Assembly: GCF_001540865.1 (NCBI RefSeq)
Contig: NC_033632.1
Location: 5,145,619 to 5,209,618 of the forward strand
Length of the DNA: 64,000 nt
DNA from: Ananas comosus
Lineage: Eukaryota; Streptophyta; Magnoliopsida; Poales; Bromeliaceae
Reading direction: 5' to 3'
The notes beneath the pieces are model-generated. The model was given only the letters and a program-made list of their open reading frames with translations. It did no database searches and was not told where the DNA came from. Shown piece by piece: positions 1-11,281 of the stretch (positions within the stretch are counted from its first letter, which is position 1; each line of letters begins with the position of its first letter). A program made the translations under genes and the position numbers.

Positions 1-1
1 C

Positions 2-2173
2 GGCCTACCAAAGTCCTTTTGGGCCGAAGCGGCAAATACGGCCGTTTACTTGATTAATAGATCACCTAGTGTTGCATTAGATGGAGACATTCCGGAAATT
101 ATATGGAGTGGCAAAGACATTTCCTATGGGCACTTAAGAATATTTGGGTGTGAAGCTTATGTTCATATTCCGAAGGAAAATAAAACAAAGCTTGATGTGA
201 AATCAAAGAAATGTGTATTTTTTGGCTATGGAGGTGATGAGTTGGGCTATAGACTTTAGAATCCCGTTATTAGAAAAACTATTCGGAGCCGGGATGTTGT
301 GTTTAGAGAGGATGTAATGTTTAAAGAAGGCACGGAAGAAGAGCAAAAGAAAGATAAACTTGTTGTTGATGTACAAATTGATGGTTCTTCTCAAGATATA
401 CATGAAGTTCATTCTCCACTTCATGATAGTGATGTTGGTCATGATGATAATGTTGATCATGAAGAAAGTACACAATCTAGTGAAAGTCGGCATGATTCTC
501 ATGAGAGTGAGAACGATATGTCTACCCCGCCGGCACATGATTTGAGAACATCAACTAGGCTACATAAACCCACCCAAAGGTATTCTCCTTCTTTATGCTT
601 TATTTACTGATTCGGGTGAGCCCGAGTGTTTTCAGGAAGCAAAAGATTGTCCCAAAAAAGCAAAGTGGCAAAGGGCAATGGAGGATAAGATGGATTCCTT
701 ACATCAAAACCATACTTGGGAGTTGGTGGAGCTTCCGGTCGGAAAGAAAGCATTGAAAAATCGATGGGTTTATGTGATAAAAAATGAAGCCGATGGATCC
801 AAGAGATATAAGGCAATGCTTGTTGTTAAAGGCTATGGACAAAAGCAAGGTATTGACTTCAATGAAATATTTGCTCCCGTTGTTAAGCATTGCTCAATTA
901 GAGTTGTTTTATCCTTGGTTGCTAATTTGGATCTTGAGCTTGAGCAATTTGATATTAAAACCGCTTTCTTGCATGGTGATTTGGATGAAGAAATTTATAT
1001 GTTTCAACCCAAAGGCTTTGTAGAAGCTAATCCTAATTTAGTATGTAAACTAAAGAAAGGATTGTATGGTTTAAAGCAACCATCTAGACAATGGTATAAG
1101 AAGTTTGATTCTTTCATGCAAGATGAAGGCTACAAAAGATGTGATTTTGATCATTGTGTTTATTTTAGAAGCTCAACATATGATTCTTTTACTATTTTGT
1201 TACTATATGTGGATGACATGTTGATTGCCAGTAATGATTAAAATGATATTACAAAGTTGAAACTTGATATGTCAAAGAAGTTTGCTACTAAGGATCTTGG
1301 TGAAGCAAAGAAAATTTTGGGCATGCAAATTAAAAGGGATAGGGAGCATGGCAAGTTGTGGCTTAGTCAATCGGGCTATATCTCTAAAGTTCTTGAAAGG
1401 TTTGAGATGAATGATTGTAAGCCGGTTTCTACTCCATTAGCCGGACATTTCAAGTTATCCAAGAAGAACTCTCCAAAGAATGAGGTCGAAAGAGATAAAA
1501 CGAAGAATGTTCCTTATAATTCCGCCGTTGGAAGTTTGATGTATGCTATGGTTTGTACAAGATCGGATATAGCTTACGCGGTTGGAGTTGTTTCAAGATA
1601 TATGTCTAATCCGGGATGGGAGCATTGGCAAGCCATTAAATGGATTCTTCGATATTTGAAGGGCACACAAAATATTTGTTTGTGTTTTGGTGGAACTTCT
1701 TTGGAGGTGAATGGATATGTTGATTCCGATCATGCCGGTTGTAGAGAGACAAGAAAGTCCACTACGGGATATGTTTTTACATTTGGAGGTAGTGCGGTTA
1801 GTTGGATGTCTAGGTTTCAAGACATTGTTGCTTTGTCCTCTACGCAAGTCGAATATGTTGCCTTGACCGAGGCGGCGAAGGAAATGATTTGGTTAAAGCG
1901 ATTGCTTGCACAATTTGGAGTGAAGCAAAATAAATATGTTGTGCATTGTGATAATCAAAGTGCAATTCATCTTGCAAAGAATGCGGCGTATCACTCCCGA
2001 AATAAGCATATCGATGTTCGCTTTCATTTTATTCGGATGGCATTAGATCGTCAACACTTGAATGTGGAGAAGATCGATACAAAGAAAAACCTTGCGGATA
2101 TGTTGACAAAGGTTGTTCCTACGGAAAAACTCATATTTTGTAGGAAGCACTCCGGATTGATCGAGATGTAGAT
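2..2173 (+). pseudogene. Ty1/copia retrotransposon pol, 3' half, broken
   Basis: This is the end of integrase, the reverse transcriptase and the RNase H of a Ty1/copia polyprotein. Reading starts in frame at base 2 (integrase C-terminal part with the motif FGCEAYVH). The reverse transcriptase follows, with NRWVYVIK, FDIKTAFLHGDL, the QWYKKFD region and the catalytic YVDDM at 1206-1220. RNase H then shows DNQSAIHLAKN and ADMLTK. It is interrupted three times: an in-frame TAG at 257-259, a frameshift near 590-605 (the downstream frame resumes at TDSGEPECF) and an in-frame TAA at 1239-1241. The element is therefore dead, although the breaks are few, so it is not very old. Gag and the 5' LTR lie outside the window. 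The matching 3' LTR follows at 2268. Confidence 0.95.
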
Positions 2174-2267
2174 GGAGTGGTTGGAGAACAATGCATTGTG
2201 ATGAAGCTCATTTGATGGATGGAGATTACTTATTTGAAGGATGGAGATTTGCCTTCAAGTGAGAGAT

Positions 2268-2908
2268 TGTTGAGCTAATTATATTGGACCTATTTCTTAT
2301 TTGGGCCTTGCTATTTGGGCTATGTAATTTGGTGAAGTCAAAATCTCCTCTTTCTATATTTTCTTATCATGTATGTGGGCCCATATTTGTAAGCTTTTGG
2401 ATCATGATTCTTTTGATCCAAAAGCCCATATTGTTAGCCTCTTCTCTTAGGGAGCTAAAGTGGGATATTAGAAAAGAGAGAAAAAATAGAGAGAAGTAGA
2501 GAGTGAGAAAAAAAGTGGGAGAAAGAGAGAAACCCTAGAGTTGGTTTTGATCTTGGTTCTATCAAAAAGGAGATGAGATCTTCCTTGTGAGGTGTGGTTT
2601 ACACCATTTGGATAGAGTTAGAGATTGTTGGAGCTCTCTTTTATATCTTGGAGTTAAGGTGATATTTCTCCCATTTGAATCTCTCTTGTAATCTCCAAAT
2701 TTATATCGGAAGCTTCTTTTACATTGTTCTCCCGTGGATGTAGGCATAGCTGAACCACGTAAATCCTTGTGTTCTTGTGATTTGGTTTATTTTGTTATTG
2801 CTCTTGTGCTTGGCTTTTCATTTGATGCTTATAGAAAGTGGGTTGTGAAATTGCCCACCAAGTGTTTGTGAAATTGCCACCAATATTTTTCACCCTCATT
2901 TGACAACA
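2268..2908 (+). mobile_element. 3' LTR of the copia element
   Basis: This 641-bp LTR starts TGTTG and ends CAACA, a perfect 5-bp terminal inverted repeat. A purine-rich tract (AAGTGAGAGAT) lies immediately upstream, where the plus-strand primer belongs. It begins about 95 bp after the pol stop. The 5-bp target duplication should be the bases after 2908 (GTATC), but the 5' partner is outside the window. Confidence 0.85.
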
Positions 2909-3364
2909 GTATCAATACTAATGAAAATTCACTTCAATTAATAGAACTTGATGATGATTTATTCAATAAATTTATTTATTTTGTTAGGTTGTCACTATCT
3001 ACTAAAATTGATAGTTCTGAGACAAAAATTACATTCATCCCTTGATTTTATTCTCTAAAAGTTTCTAACTTCTTTTATATATATATATACTTAACATTAA
3101 GTATTAATTAGTCTACTGCTAAAAGTCGTCAACTCTAATAAAAGATTCATTTGCCTCTTGAAATATACTTTTAAAGTTTTAAGTGATGAAATTTATTTTT
3201 CTAAAGTTTTAATTTCTTTAAATTTGCCGCTCATTTTAATTCAGGGTTTGGCTGAGAATGAAGTTAACCCATGAGTAGCTCGAGATCCACTGACGTTATG
3301 GCATCCATAAATAAGGAAGAAATAGAAGTAAATTTTCTCTCAAACTTTTCTAGAAATAAATTTA
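2909..3364. other. AT-rich intergenic DNA
   Basis: I see no gene or recognisable element here apart from a short (TA)n run near 3077-3089. Confidence 0.5.
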
Positions 3365-3817
3365 AGGGAAAACTATAAATACCCCTTATGTGGTTTCGGA
3401 CTTTCTCACTTTAATACCCTGTGGTTTAAAGTGTATTAAGTTAGTACCATATGGTTTCGCACTTTCTTACTTTCGTATCCTGTGGTTTAATATTTTGTTA
3501 AATTATATACAAAAACTTCAAATATCCTACCTACATTTATCGAATATTTATTTTAGTATCCTTTAGTTTTAACTTTGTCACTGATTTAACGAAAAAAATA
3601 TTCCGAAATGGATAATAAAAAGAGAAAAATAAAACCAAAAGATATTAACTTGATACAAAAATAAAATCACAGAGTACAAACTTGATACACTTTAAACCAC
3701 AGGGTACTAAAGTGAGAAAGTGCGAAAACACAAGATACTAACTTGATACACGTTAAACCATAGGGTACTAAAGTGAAAAAGTGCGAAACCACACGAGGGG
3801 TATTTGAAGTTTTTCCT
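3365..3817. repeat. Inverted-repeat (MITE-like) element, copy 1
   Basis: This 453-bp element has long, imperfect inverted-repeat arms. The left end reads AGGGAAAACTATAAATACCCC-like and the right end is its complement. Each arm carries reiterated 'GTGGTTT ... ACTTTCTCACTTTAATACCCTGTGG' style sub-repeats. It is flanked by AAATTTA at 3358-3364 and again at 3818-3824, and the match extends to 8 bp if the first A belongs to the flank. An 8-bp duplication would suggest a hAT-type origin. It has no coding capacity. Related copies are at 4330-4625 and 13437-13786. Confidence 0.75.
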
Positions 3818-4215
3818 AAATTTAAAAATCGAATAATTTAAAGGGTTTTTTTTATTATTTATGTTTGATAATTATTTGAAGTGGCGTGAGGTCGGATTGG
3901 GCCGAGTCATAATCGAGACCCGTATTTCTAACCTTCAGTGTTTTTGAGATTTATGGTTCCAACCAGTGACCACTTAGGAGTAGTGCCTCATTTGGTTGTG
4001 TTCATTTTATAAATAAAAAATTTATATGGCTGAATGTATGTATTAGCCATAGACGGTCTTATCCTGCTTTTGTTGGTTAGCTTGTAATGCAAATCGTTTG
4101 AATATTAAAAACATATTTTTTTCAAAAAAGAGTGAAAAGAAATTTCCATCACATTTCTATTTTTCATGCCAAACTAAGCCGTTAGATGTATAGCTATAAG
4201 CACTACACCAACAAC

Positions 4216-4329
4216 TGACCGATTATAGAATAAGTGGCAAAGAATTTGATGGTTGGTATCAGAGATCTCAAGTTTGAACCCTAGTTGATTCATATTTTCA
4301 GTTAAGTTTATTTTTAAATAAAATAAACG
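4216..4329 (+). mobile_element. tRNA-derived SINE, plus-strand, 3'-truncated
   Basis: This copy starts ACCGA and has a degenerate box A (ATAAGTGGCAAAG). The GATGGTTGGTATC block and the box B-like AGTTTGAACCC follow. The shared SINE body (TTGATTCATATTTTCAG, AAGTTTATTTTTAAAT) ends at AAACGAAG without the hairpin tail. It stops where the next inverted-repeat element begins. Confidence 0.7.
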
Positions 4330-4625
4330 AAGAGGGATTTAGTATCCCGTGGTTTTATTTTTCTTTTTTTTATTATTCCTTCCATTATTATTTTTTTTTG
4401 TTAAATCAGTGACAAAGTTAAAACTAAAAGATACTAAAGTGAATATTCAATAAATTTAGGTGAAATATCTGAAGCTATTTATATATAATTAAACGAAATG
4501 TTAGCGGAGGAGCTAACAAAAAGAAAAAAATAAAATCATAGGGTACTCAATTGATACACTTTAAATAATACGGTACTAAAGTAAAAAAGTGTAAAATCAC
4601 AGAAATGATATTTAAAGTTTACCAA
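4330..4625. repeat. Inverted-repeat element, copy 2, degraded
   Basis: This is a shorter, diverged copy of the 3365-3817 family. It has the 'TAGTATCCCGTGGTTTTATTTTT' arm at the left and 'ACTCAATTGATACACTTTAAA ... AAAATCACAGAAATGATATTTAAAG' at the right. Confidence 0.6.
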
Positions 4626-5580
4626 AAAAAATGCTTGCGAATTCTACTACACAGAAATTATATTTAAACAAAAAAAAAAAAGAATAACGAATATGCCAAA
4701 TGTTAATTTTATTGCAAAAGTAAAATATCATTTATCGTAACTGTCCACATACAATCGTTGAGTGCACAATCTCCATTTAGATTTTTTTTCTTTTTTTAGT
4801 AAAAATATACATAATTTATCTGAATTATAAATTATTTTGAGTTGATTATTTAACTTTTATAACCTTTTTTTTACTATCCAATTTTTCAATTTATTTAATT
4901 TTAGTCAGATAGTAATTCTTTATCTTTAAAATTTGAATACATTATTTATCTTTATAAATTATTAGCTATTCCCGTTACTATAATTTGTTAATGAAAGAAA
5001 ATAACTTAAATTTTAAAATTAAAGTGCCGTTGACCGACTTAAATCAAACTATTTGAAATATTGAATTATAAAATTAAATTTTTGAAAGAACAGATAGCAA
5101 ACTCAAAATAACTTATATTTCAAGTAAGTTTCGTTCTGTTTTGTTTTTTTATTTTTTTTATTTATTTAAATACATGTACAAACATTTAGATACCGCGGTA
5201 GACCTTTGCCATGGAGGAAGACTTATGTAGCAGTTGCACCACGTCATTTATGTTCCAGATAAGAATAATAAGGTGCGAGAGTTATATATTAGACTTTCTT
5301 CTAGCCGTTTAGGCATTCCTATTGGTATTCGGATCTACACTATGGGAAATAAAATTTCACGGTGAACTCCACAATGATGCTTAGTTGGGAAATCTTCGAT
5401 ATATTATCACATGCCAGTTTTTTCTTCATTAAAAATTTATTAGATATTTTATAATGCTAAATTAAAAAAAGAAAATTTTTAAGGAAAGATTTATAATCTT
5501 TTAATTGAGACAAAACCGATACAAAAAATGACAGTGCATCGATCGGAGCTCCTTGGTGAGGCTTTGCATCCCCGCTGAAG
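4626..5580. other. AT-rich intergenic DNA
   Basis: I recognise no gene. Poly-A/T runs are frequent and composition is mostly A+T. Confidence 0.5.
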
Positions 5581-5704
5581 TTTTTTTTTTAGAGAGATAA
5601 GTAACACGCTATTTACTTCGTTTAGTTCATTTAGAAATAAATTTAGCTAAAAATATAAATCAATTAGCATTCGAATTTGGGACCTGACAACTACCAACCA
5701 ACCG
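5581..5704 (-). mobile_element. tRNA-derived SINE, minus strand, partial
   Basis: A poly-T run (the SINE poly-A tail), the decayed hairpin tail (GTAACACGCTATTTAC) and the body with ATTCGAATTTGGGACC (box B complement) are present. The copy is cut within the tRNA-related head, so box A is missing. Confidence 0.75.
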
Positions 5705-7100
5705 AAGGTTGGTGTGTGTATATATTACTTCAAAATTATTCACAAAATTAAAGAATTTTCTCTACACGGGGCACAAATTTTCCTAATCAATCTTTGCATC
5801 ACCATTGAAAGATCTATGTCTACTGTGGTTCTGTCTGTACCAACAAGAGAATCAATTTTCAGCAGTGCTTTCCAAAGAATTTTTGTCCCAACTACACCTT
5901 TGAGCATCCGAACCCCAAAACACCAAGAAAAAATAACAGAAAGAGACGAGAATTGTCGGGTGTACGAAAATAAGCAATTAGGGCATTTTTGGTTGGGTGA
6001 AAGTTGGGTGGAAGTTGAGAGTAGAAAAGTCGTTTTTGTCACAAATGATCACTTCTGTTGTTTGATTCATCATAAAAAATTACGGTCGAAATTCGAGTTA
6101 ACCTGAAGCGGCATAATTGATTTCGGCACATCGTGGGCCGAAGTCAATTACGGTGAAGAAAAATGAAAAAAATAATAAAACAATATACTAGGTAAAGATA
6201 GTTATATTTAAATATATTTAATTATGGTACTAATTATTTTCTTATTCAGTTGGCACATTTAATATTTTATTTATTTAGTTTGTATAATTAAAATATGATA
6301 AAAATTGATTAATTAAGTATTAATATTTTTTTACTTTATAATTTTATTGCTGTGTTACTATAATTTATGCATAAAAGAATAATTTAGTTGTTTTAAATTA
6401 AATTTTAACTATATACAAATATAATTATATTATTTTTATTTATTAAAATATTTATTATTTATATATAAATTATAATTTTATATTATACATTTTTATCAAA
6501 CAAACAGCAAAACAAATAAAACTTTACTTCCATAATGCGAAACAAATAGCGGAAAAGAAGTAGTTTTTACCAAACTCCACTTTAATCCAAAGTCCAATTT
6601 CGATAATGAAACAAATATGCCCTTATTGATACCTCTGCTCACTCGAGCCCGGCCTTGTTCTCTCAACAATCTTAACCTCTTCCAAGAAGCTCTTGCTACA
6701 CAAAGGAGAAAACTTTTTGCCACTTAATAATTTTATTTTAGACTAAAATGTACTTTGTTCTTTTCAATATATTATGATGTTTAATGCACTTATTTTTTCT
6801 AAAAACTTATGTTGTGAGCATTTAACATTTCGAAGATAAAAATATGTACTTCACTCTCCTGGGTAGAAAAAACAGTAATAAAATAAAAACAAATTTAGTT
6901 ACTATTATTTACTAAAATATTTTTGATCTTTTAAGAGAGATTAAGTACATACGTTTTATATTAGCCTTTATTTTATTTTAAACATGAAAGAGTGGCTAAA
7001 GTAGGTCCTTCAGAGTAGTAATAGCTGCTGCTTGCTTTTCCTGCAGTAGCAAAAGACAACATTATTCTGAGGATTGATTGATACTGCATATATGTAAACA
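5705..7100. other. Intergenic DNA, no supported gene
   Basis: An open frame at 5714-6106 (130 codons) matches no family I recognise and has an open overlapping frame on the other strand. I do not call it a gene. The rest is AT-rich with no recognisable element. Confidence 0.4.
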
Positions 7101-7140
7101 CTAGCTACGAACCCGCGCGATGCAGCGGGTGATAATATTT
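7101..7140 (-). mobile_element. Helitron 3' terminus (minus strand)
   Basis: Read on the minus strand, the end is CCCGC-TGCATCGC-GCGGG (5-bp stem, 8-nt loop), a 7-nt spacer TTCGTAG and then CTAG, followed by T. This is the classic Helitron 3' structure (hairpin, CTRR, insertion between A and T). The body extends rightwards. The 5' TC end could be near 8000 but I could not fix it. The 3' end at 41998 has exactly the same stem, loop and spacer lengths. Confidence 0.7.
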
Positions 7141-7543
7141 TAGTTATTTTTTAAAATATTTATTTTTTTAAGCACGTATAATTTTATGAATATATATAAA
7201 TATATAGTAATATATGAAATAGAAAATATACTTTCACAAATCAGATATAATATCTCACACTAACTTTACATGAAGTACATTTATTTCATAAATTTTCTAA
7301 TATTAAATAAAATTAAAATTATAAAAAGTATTGCCTAATTAAAATAATAAGAGAATACAAAATAGCGCACTGCCAAAAAATAAAAGATTCACAACAACTT
7401 CCTATTTATAAAAAATAAATCAACTAGATATATTACTATTTTTTTATATTGTATTTATAAAATTTATTAAAAAATAAATTTTTTTGTTCATAGAAAAATT
7501 CTTAGAAGTGGAATAGGCCAAAAAAGAAAGAGAAAAAAAAAGA

Positions 7544-7574
<31 letters not shown>

Positions 7575-8159
7575 GAGTGGAGAAAGTGGGTGGGCCAACA
7601 AATGCTCCAAGCAAGACGAGCTGTAAACTAAACTTTATTTATGTTAAAGTTAAAGTTAAATTGAATAATATATAAGGATGTCTTATATACAGAGTGTATA
7701 ATTTTTTTTACACTATATTTATAAAGTTTTATTATACAGGTACAAATCTATTAATTTTTGTGTCTAAATTTTTTATATATTATAAATTATACTTATCAGA
7801 TAAATTTTAATTTTAGTATATTAATTATTAAACAATAGGTTTAGTTTATGTGATGAATTTGTAGACTTAGAAAGGATGTTGGGAAAGAGAGAGAGAGGGG
7901 AATAAAAAAGTGGGCCCACCTATTTCCCCAAATGAAAGAGAGCTCCACCGTACCGTTTTTAGGTTTTTCTTTAACGTAATTGTATAGATGTATAGATATA
8001 GATAGATATATAGATAGGAGTAGATTAGGTGACGTATTTGTGTAGATGTATAAATAGGAGTAAATTAGTTTGGCTTAGGTGAACAACGCACTCACCAACC
8101 TGCACCGTGAAAGTATCTTCCAAATTTATGCATCTAATTTTGAATAAATTCTTGCTAAA
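7141..8159. other. AT-rich DNA, probable Helitron body
   Basis: There is no gene here. The stretch holds a (GA)n microsatellite at about 7551-7574 and a run of TATAGATA repeats near 7983-8020. Part of it is probably the body of the Helitron that ends at 7101. Confidence 0.4.
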
Positions 8160-8560
8160 TTATATTTTTAGTACTCAAACTTTTGGTCAAGTTTTATTTC
8201 TGCCCTCTAATTTTTGAGTTCAATATTTAAGATCTTGAACTTTTAAAATTGTTTCACTTTAGTACCTGTCCTTATTTATTACTAGAAAAAGTGTACCTAC
8301 ATTCAGTCCATGGCGATACTCGTTTGCTATTCACCATCAATCCTTAATCTAAATCTGATATTTTAAATCCATTGCCTATTGAGTTCCAACATTTTCTATA
8401 TTTGAAAATCAAGGCACTATATTAAAAGCATAACATGAAAAGAAATCGAATTACTTCAAAAAGCGCTGACAAGTATAATAAGTGTGTAACAATTTCTTTT
8501 TCTGAAGGACTAAAGTGAAATAATTTTAAAAATTGAGGAATCTAAATATCAAACTTTATG
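8160..8560. repeat. Inverted-repeat element (MITE-like)
   Basis: The left arm (TTTTAAAATTGTTTCACTTTAGTACC, 8247 onward) is the complement of the right arm around 8503-8545 (GGACTAAAGTGAAATAATTTTAAAA). About 230 bp of unrelated sequence lies between. The exact ends were not determined. Confidence 0.5.
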
Positions 8561-8696
8561 TCTCTGTGTATATATATATATATAGAGTTTAGTAATTCCT
8601 CTAGAATAGTAGTATTAATCCAAGGATTTGAAACGATCAAAGGATTAAAATATTAGAAGCACCACATGAGTGATGCTTCTGAAGTGCATAATCGGA

Positions 8697-8697
<1 letters not shown>

Positions 8698-8769
<72 letters not shown>
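8698..8769. repeat. (TA)n(GA)n compound microsatellite
   Basis: About 12 TA units run directly into about 23 AG units. It abuts the first of three MITEs. Confidence 0.95.
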
Positions 8770-8771
<2 letters not shown>

Positions 8772-8995
8772 TAGGCTAATATACTATTAATAGCACCAAG
8801 TCACTAGTGCTACCAAGTTTTTGGCCATGGGATTAAGAGATGTGCGGTTTGGATGATGTGGGCCCCCTAGGATTGAGTGGGTGGTTGGTTGAATAGTATA
8901 ATCTAACGGTTGAAAATAATCAAAATGGTAGATCTAACGGCAGAAAACTTGGTAGCACCAAGTGCTTCGTGCTATTAATAGCATAGTAGCCGGAC
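8772..8995. mobile_element. Micron-like MITE, copy 1
   Basis: This is a roughly 224-bp element with inverted ends: left GGCTAATATACTATTAATAG, right complement CCGGCTACTATGCTATTAAT. The interior carries GATGTGCGGTTTGGATGATG and the motif ATCTAACGG twice. It sits between microsatellite tracts, (GA)n on the left and (TA)n on the right. Confidence 0.75.
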
Positions 8996-9015
8996 TATAT
9001 ATATATATATATATT

Positions 9016-9232
9016 GGAATACTATCAATAGCACCAAGCTATTGGTGCTATTAGGTTTTCGGCCCTTATATGAAAAAATGTACGGTTAGGATGATGTGGG
9101 CCTCCTAGTATTAAGTGAGTTATTGGTTGGATAGTATAATCTAACGGGTGAAAATAGTCAAAATATTAAATCTAACGGCGAAAACCTTGGTAGCACTAAA
9201 AACTTGGTGCTATCGATAGTATCCAGCCGAAC
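9016..9232. mobile_element. Micron-like MITE, copy 2
   Basis: This copy has the same structure as copy 1: GGAATACTATCAATAGCACC at the left and the complement of ATCGATAGTATCCAGCC at the right, with the shared interior. A (TA)n tract lies to the left and a short CATATATAG to the right. Confidence 0.75.
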
Positions 9233-9245
9233 TCATATATAGAAT

Positions 9246-9470
9246 TAGGCTGAAATACTATTAATAGCACTAAAGATTTGGTACTATTAAGTTTTCTGCC
9301 CTTGAATTAAAAGATGTGCGGTTAGGATGATATAGGCCCCTAAGGTTGAGTAGGTGATTAGTTTAATAGTATAATCGAACATATGAAAATGATAAAAGAG
9401 GTAAATCTAACGGTAGAAAACTTGATAACACCAAATGTTTCGTGCTATCGATAGTATCCCAGCCGGACTC
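9246..9470. mobile_element. Micron-like MITE, copy 3
   Basis: This is the same family (AGGCTGAAATACTATTAATA to ATCGATAGTATCCCAGCC). It is followed by a long (TA)n tract at 9474-9500. Confidence 0.75.
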
Positions 9471-9497
9471 CTCATATATATATATATATATATATAT

Positions 9498-10152
9498 ATA
9501 GTCCTATTATTATACTATCGGTAACACGGAAGCTAAATCTTATAAAAAATAATAATAAAATATTTGAATTTAAGATTAGAAGTACTAATCTTACCTAAAT
9601 AGTAAAGAGAACTTTCTAGAAAATTTCATCAAATTTAGATTATTTTACACCATTAAATTTACAACCACATTATATTTGCTATTAAAATTACTAATTTTGA
9701 GATCTTTTGATCACTAGTCAAATAATGTCGAAAAATATGAATTTTAGTTTCTAAATATTTTCAATAGTTTAGATCATGCCTGATAATATTCTAGCTCAAA
9801 GTGTAAATCTAATGGTTAAAAATTGGATAACACTGTACCACCGTTTGGTTCGGGGTTAAGTAAAACTTGTTATTCCAGAGATAGAGTTAAGTTCAGGGTT
9901 AAGGTGGGGTTAGAGTAATTTTATGTTTGGTTGAGAATTGGGTTTAGTCCAGATATAGATAAAATAGTGTTTAGTTGGAGTAGGTGGGATAAGAAGGATA
10001 GTGGGTAAAATAATGTTTTGTTTGGTTGGAGTAGTTGGATAGTGTGGGGTTAGCTAACCCACCCTCCCAAATTGGGTGTTATTCCATCCCTTAACCCCGA
10101 ACCAAACAGGTGCTAAGTGATTAATACTATTAATAGTACCCTAGATGGGCTA
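9498..10152. mobile_element. Diverged Micron-like MITE split by a nested insertion
   Basis: The left part (TATTATACTATCGGTAACAC) and right part (ATACTATTAATAGTACCC, 10125 onward) are ends of the same family. They are flanked by (TA)n at 9474-9500 and TATATATA at 10153-10160. A separate TIR element interrupts the copy at 9836-10114. Confidence 0.55.
9836..10114. mobile_element. Nested small TIR element
   Basis: The ends are inverted: left CACCGTTTGGTTCGGGGTTA and right TAACCCCGAACCAAACAGGTG. The element is about 280 bp with no coding sequence. TIRs containing TGTTTGGTT occur in both hAT and PIF/Harbinger MITEs, and I could not settle the target duplication. Confidence 0.65.
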
Positions 10153-10159
10153 ATATATA

Positions 10160-10414
10160 TAGGGTTAGACTAGAATATTGTTTTTATAGTATCTGACTAT
10201 GAATATTGTCCAGTTTTTAACCCTTAAACGAAAAATTATAGTATTAGAATAATAGTTGTTAAGAGTTTAGTAGTGGTGCCCCTTAGGTTTAGTAGGCGGT
10301 TGATAGAATAGTATAATCTAAAGAACGTAATTGATCAAAATATAGATCTAATGATTAAAAACTAGATAGCACCAAATAATCGTTAGTATTAATAGTATCC
10401 CAAACAAACTCTAT
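10160..10414. mobile_element. Micron-like MITE, strongly diverged copy
   Basis: Remnants of the family remain: TAGAATATTGTTTTTATAGT at the left, an interior TAGTATAATCTAAAG and the right end GTATTAATAGTATCCC. The copy follows the TATATATA tract at 10153-10160. Confidence 0.5.
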
Positions 10415-11281
10415 TTATAGAGAGAGAGCTTACCTTAACTTTTTCCTATTTTAACATTTAAAAATTTTTATTTTGCTACCTCATTTTTTAATTTCCTAGA
10501 TTTGCAACGGGTAATGATTCTTTCACTTTAAAATTAAATACATTACTGATTTTTATAGATTTAATTAGTATATTTTATATAATTTATATAACAATAAATT
10601 TATTTATTTAAGCAATTAGTTAAATTTTATATTAGAAGAACTATCAAATTACTTAAATAGAATAAATTAAAAACTTAAGTACTAAAACTAAAATTTTGAA
10701 AAATTAGTTGGATGGTCGGACCAAAATGGTCTATAGTTCAAATAAGTTTTATATATTTTTATGAAAAATACGATCTGTGCATTCCTAAGGAGGTGCAGGA
10801 TGTATACCACATTCATTCAAGAGTGGAATGTACTCTACTAGTTACATCGATATGATTAGTACTAAAGTCTCCACTCTTAGATAGATGAAGTATATATCCT
10901 ATACTTCTCTAGGGATGTACAACTAGCATTGCGCTATTAATTTTTGACTACTTAAAAAAAAAAAATTAGGGACTAGAAAAGGTTAGGGACTAGTAATGCA
11001 ATTTATATGATAAATCTATAACTAATTTGATCGTAATTTTAATTCGGGTACAGATACACTGTAAATAGGATGAAATAACCAACTCTGTTGAATTCACATG
11101 ATTTAGATTTAGTTTGAAATTAAGCTTTCGAAAGCACTCGTTTTTAAGCTTTACATTAATTAAAGAAGGAAAACTTTAAAGAACATTTTTGTAAAAATTT
11201 TTTAGCCATCGAAATATTAAAATAAGAATTTCTAGTACAGCTTGTTAGCATGCGATTCGGTTGACTTGAGCCGAATTCCTA
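10415..11281. other. AT-rich intergenic DNA downstream of the membrane-protein gene
   Basis: I see no gene or clear element. It contains the 3' flank of the minus-strand gene that stops at 11282. Confidence 0.5.

Noticed and set aside
5714..6106. 130-codon open frame
   Set aside because: No recognised family, and the opposite strand is also open. The sequence around it is AT-rich intergenic DNA.
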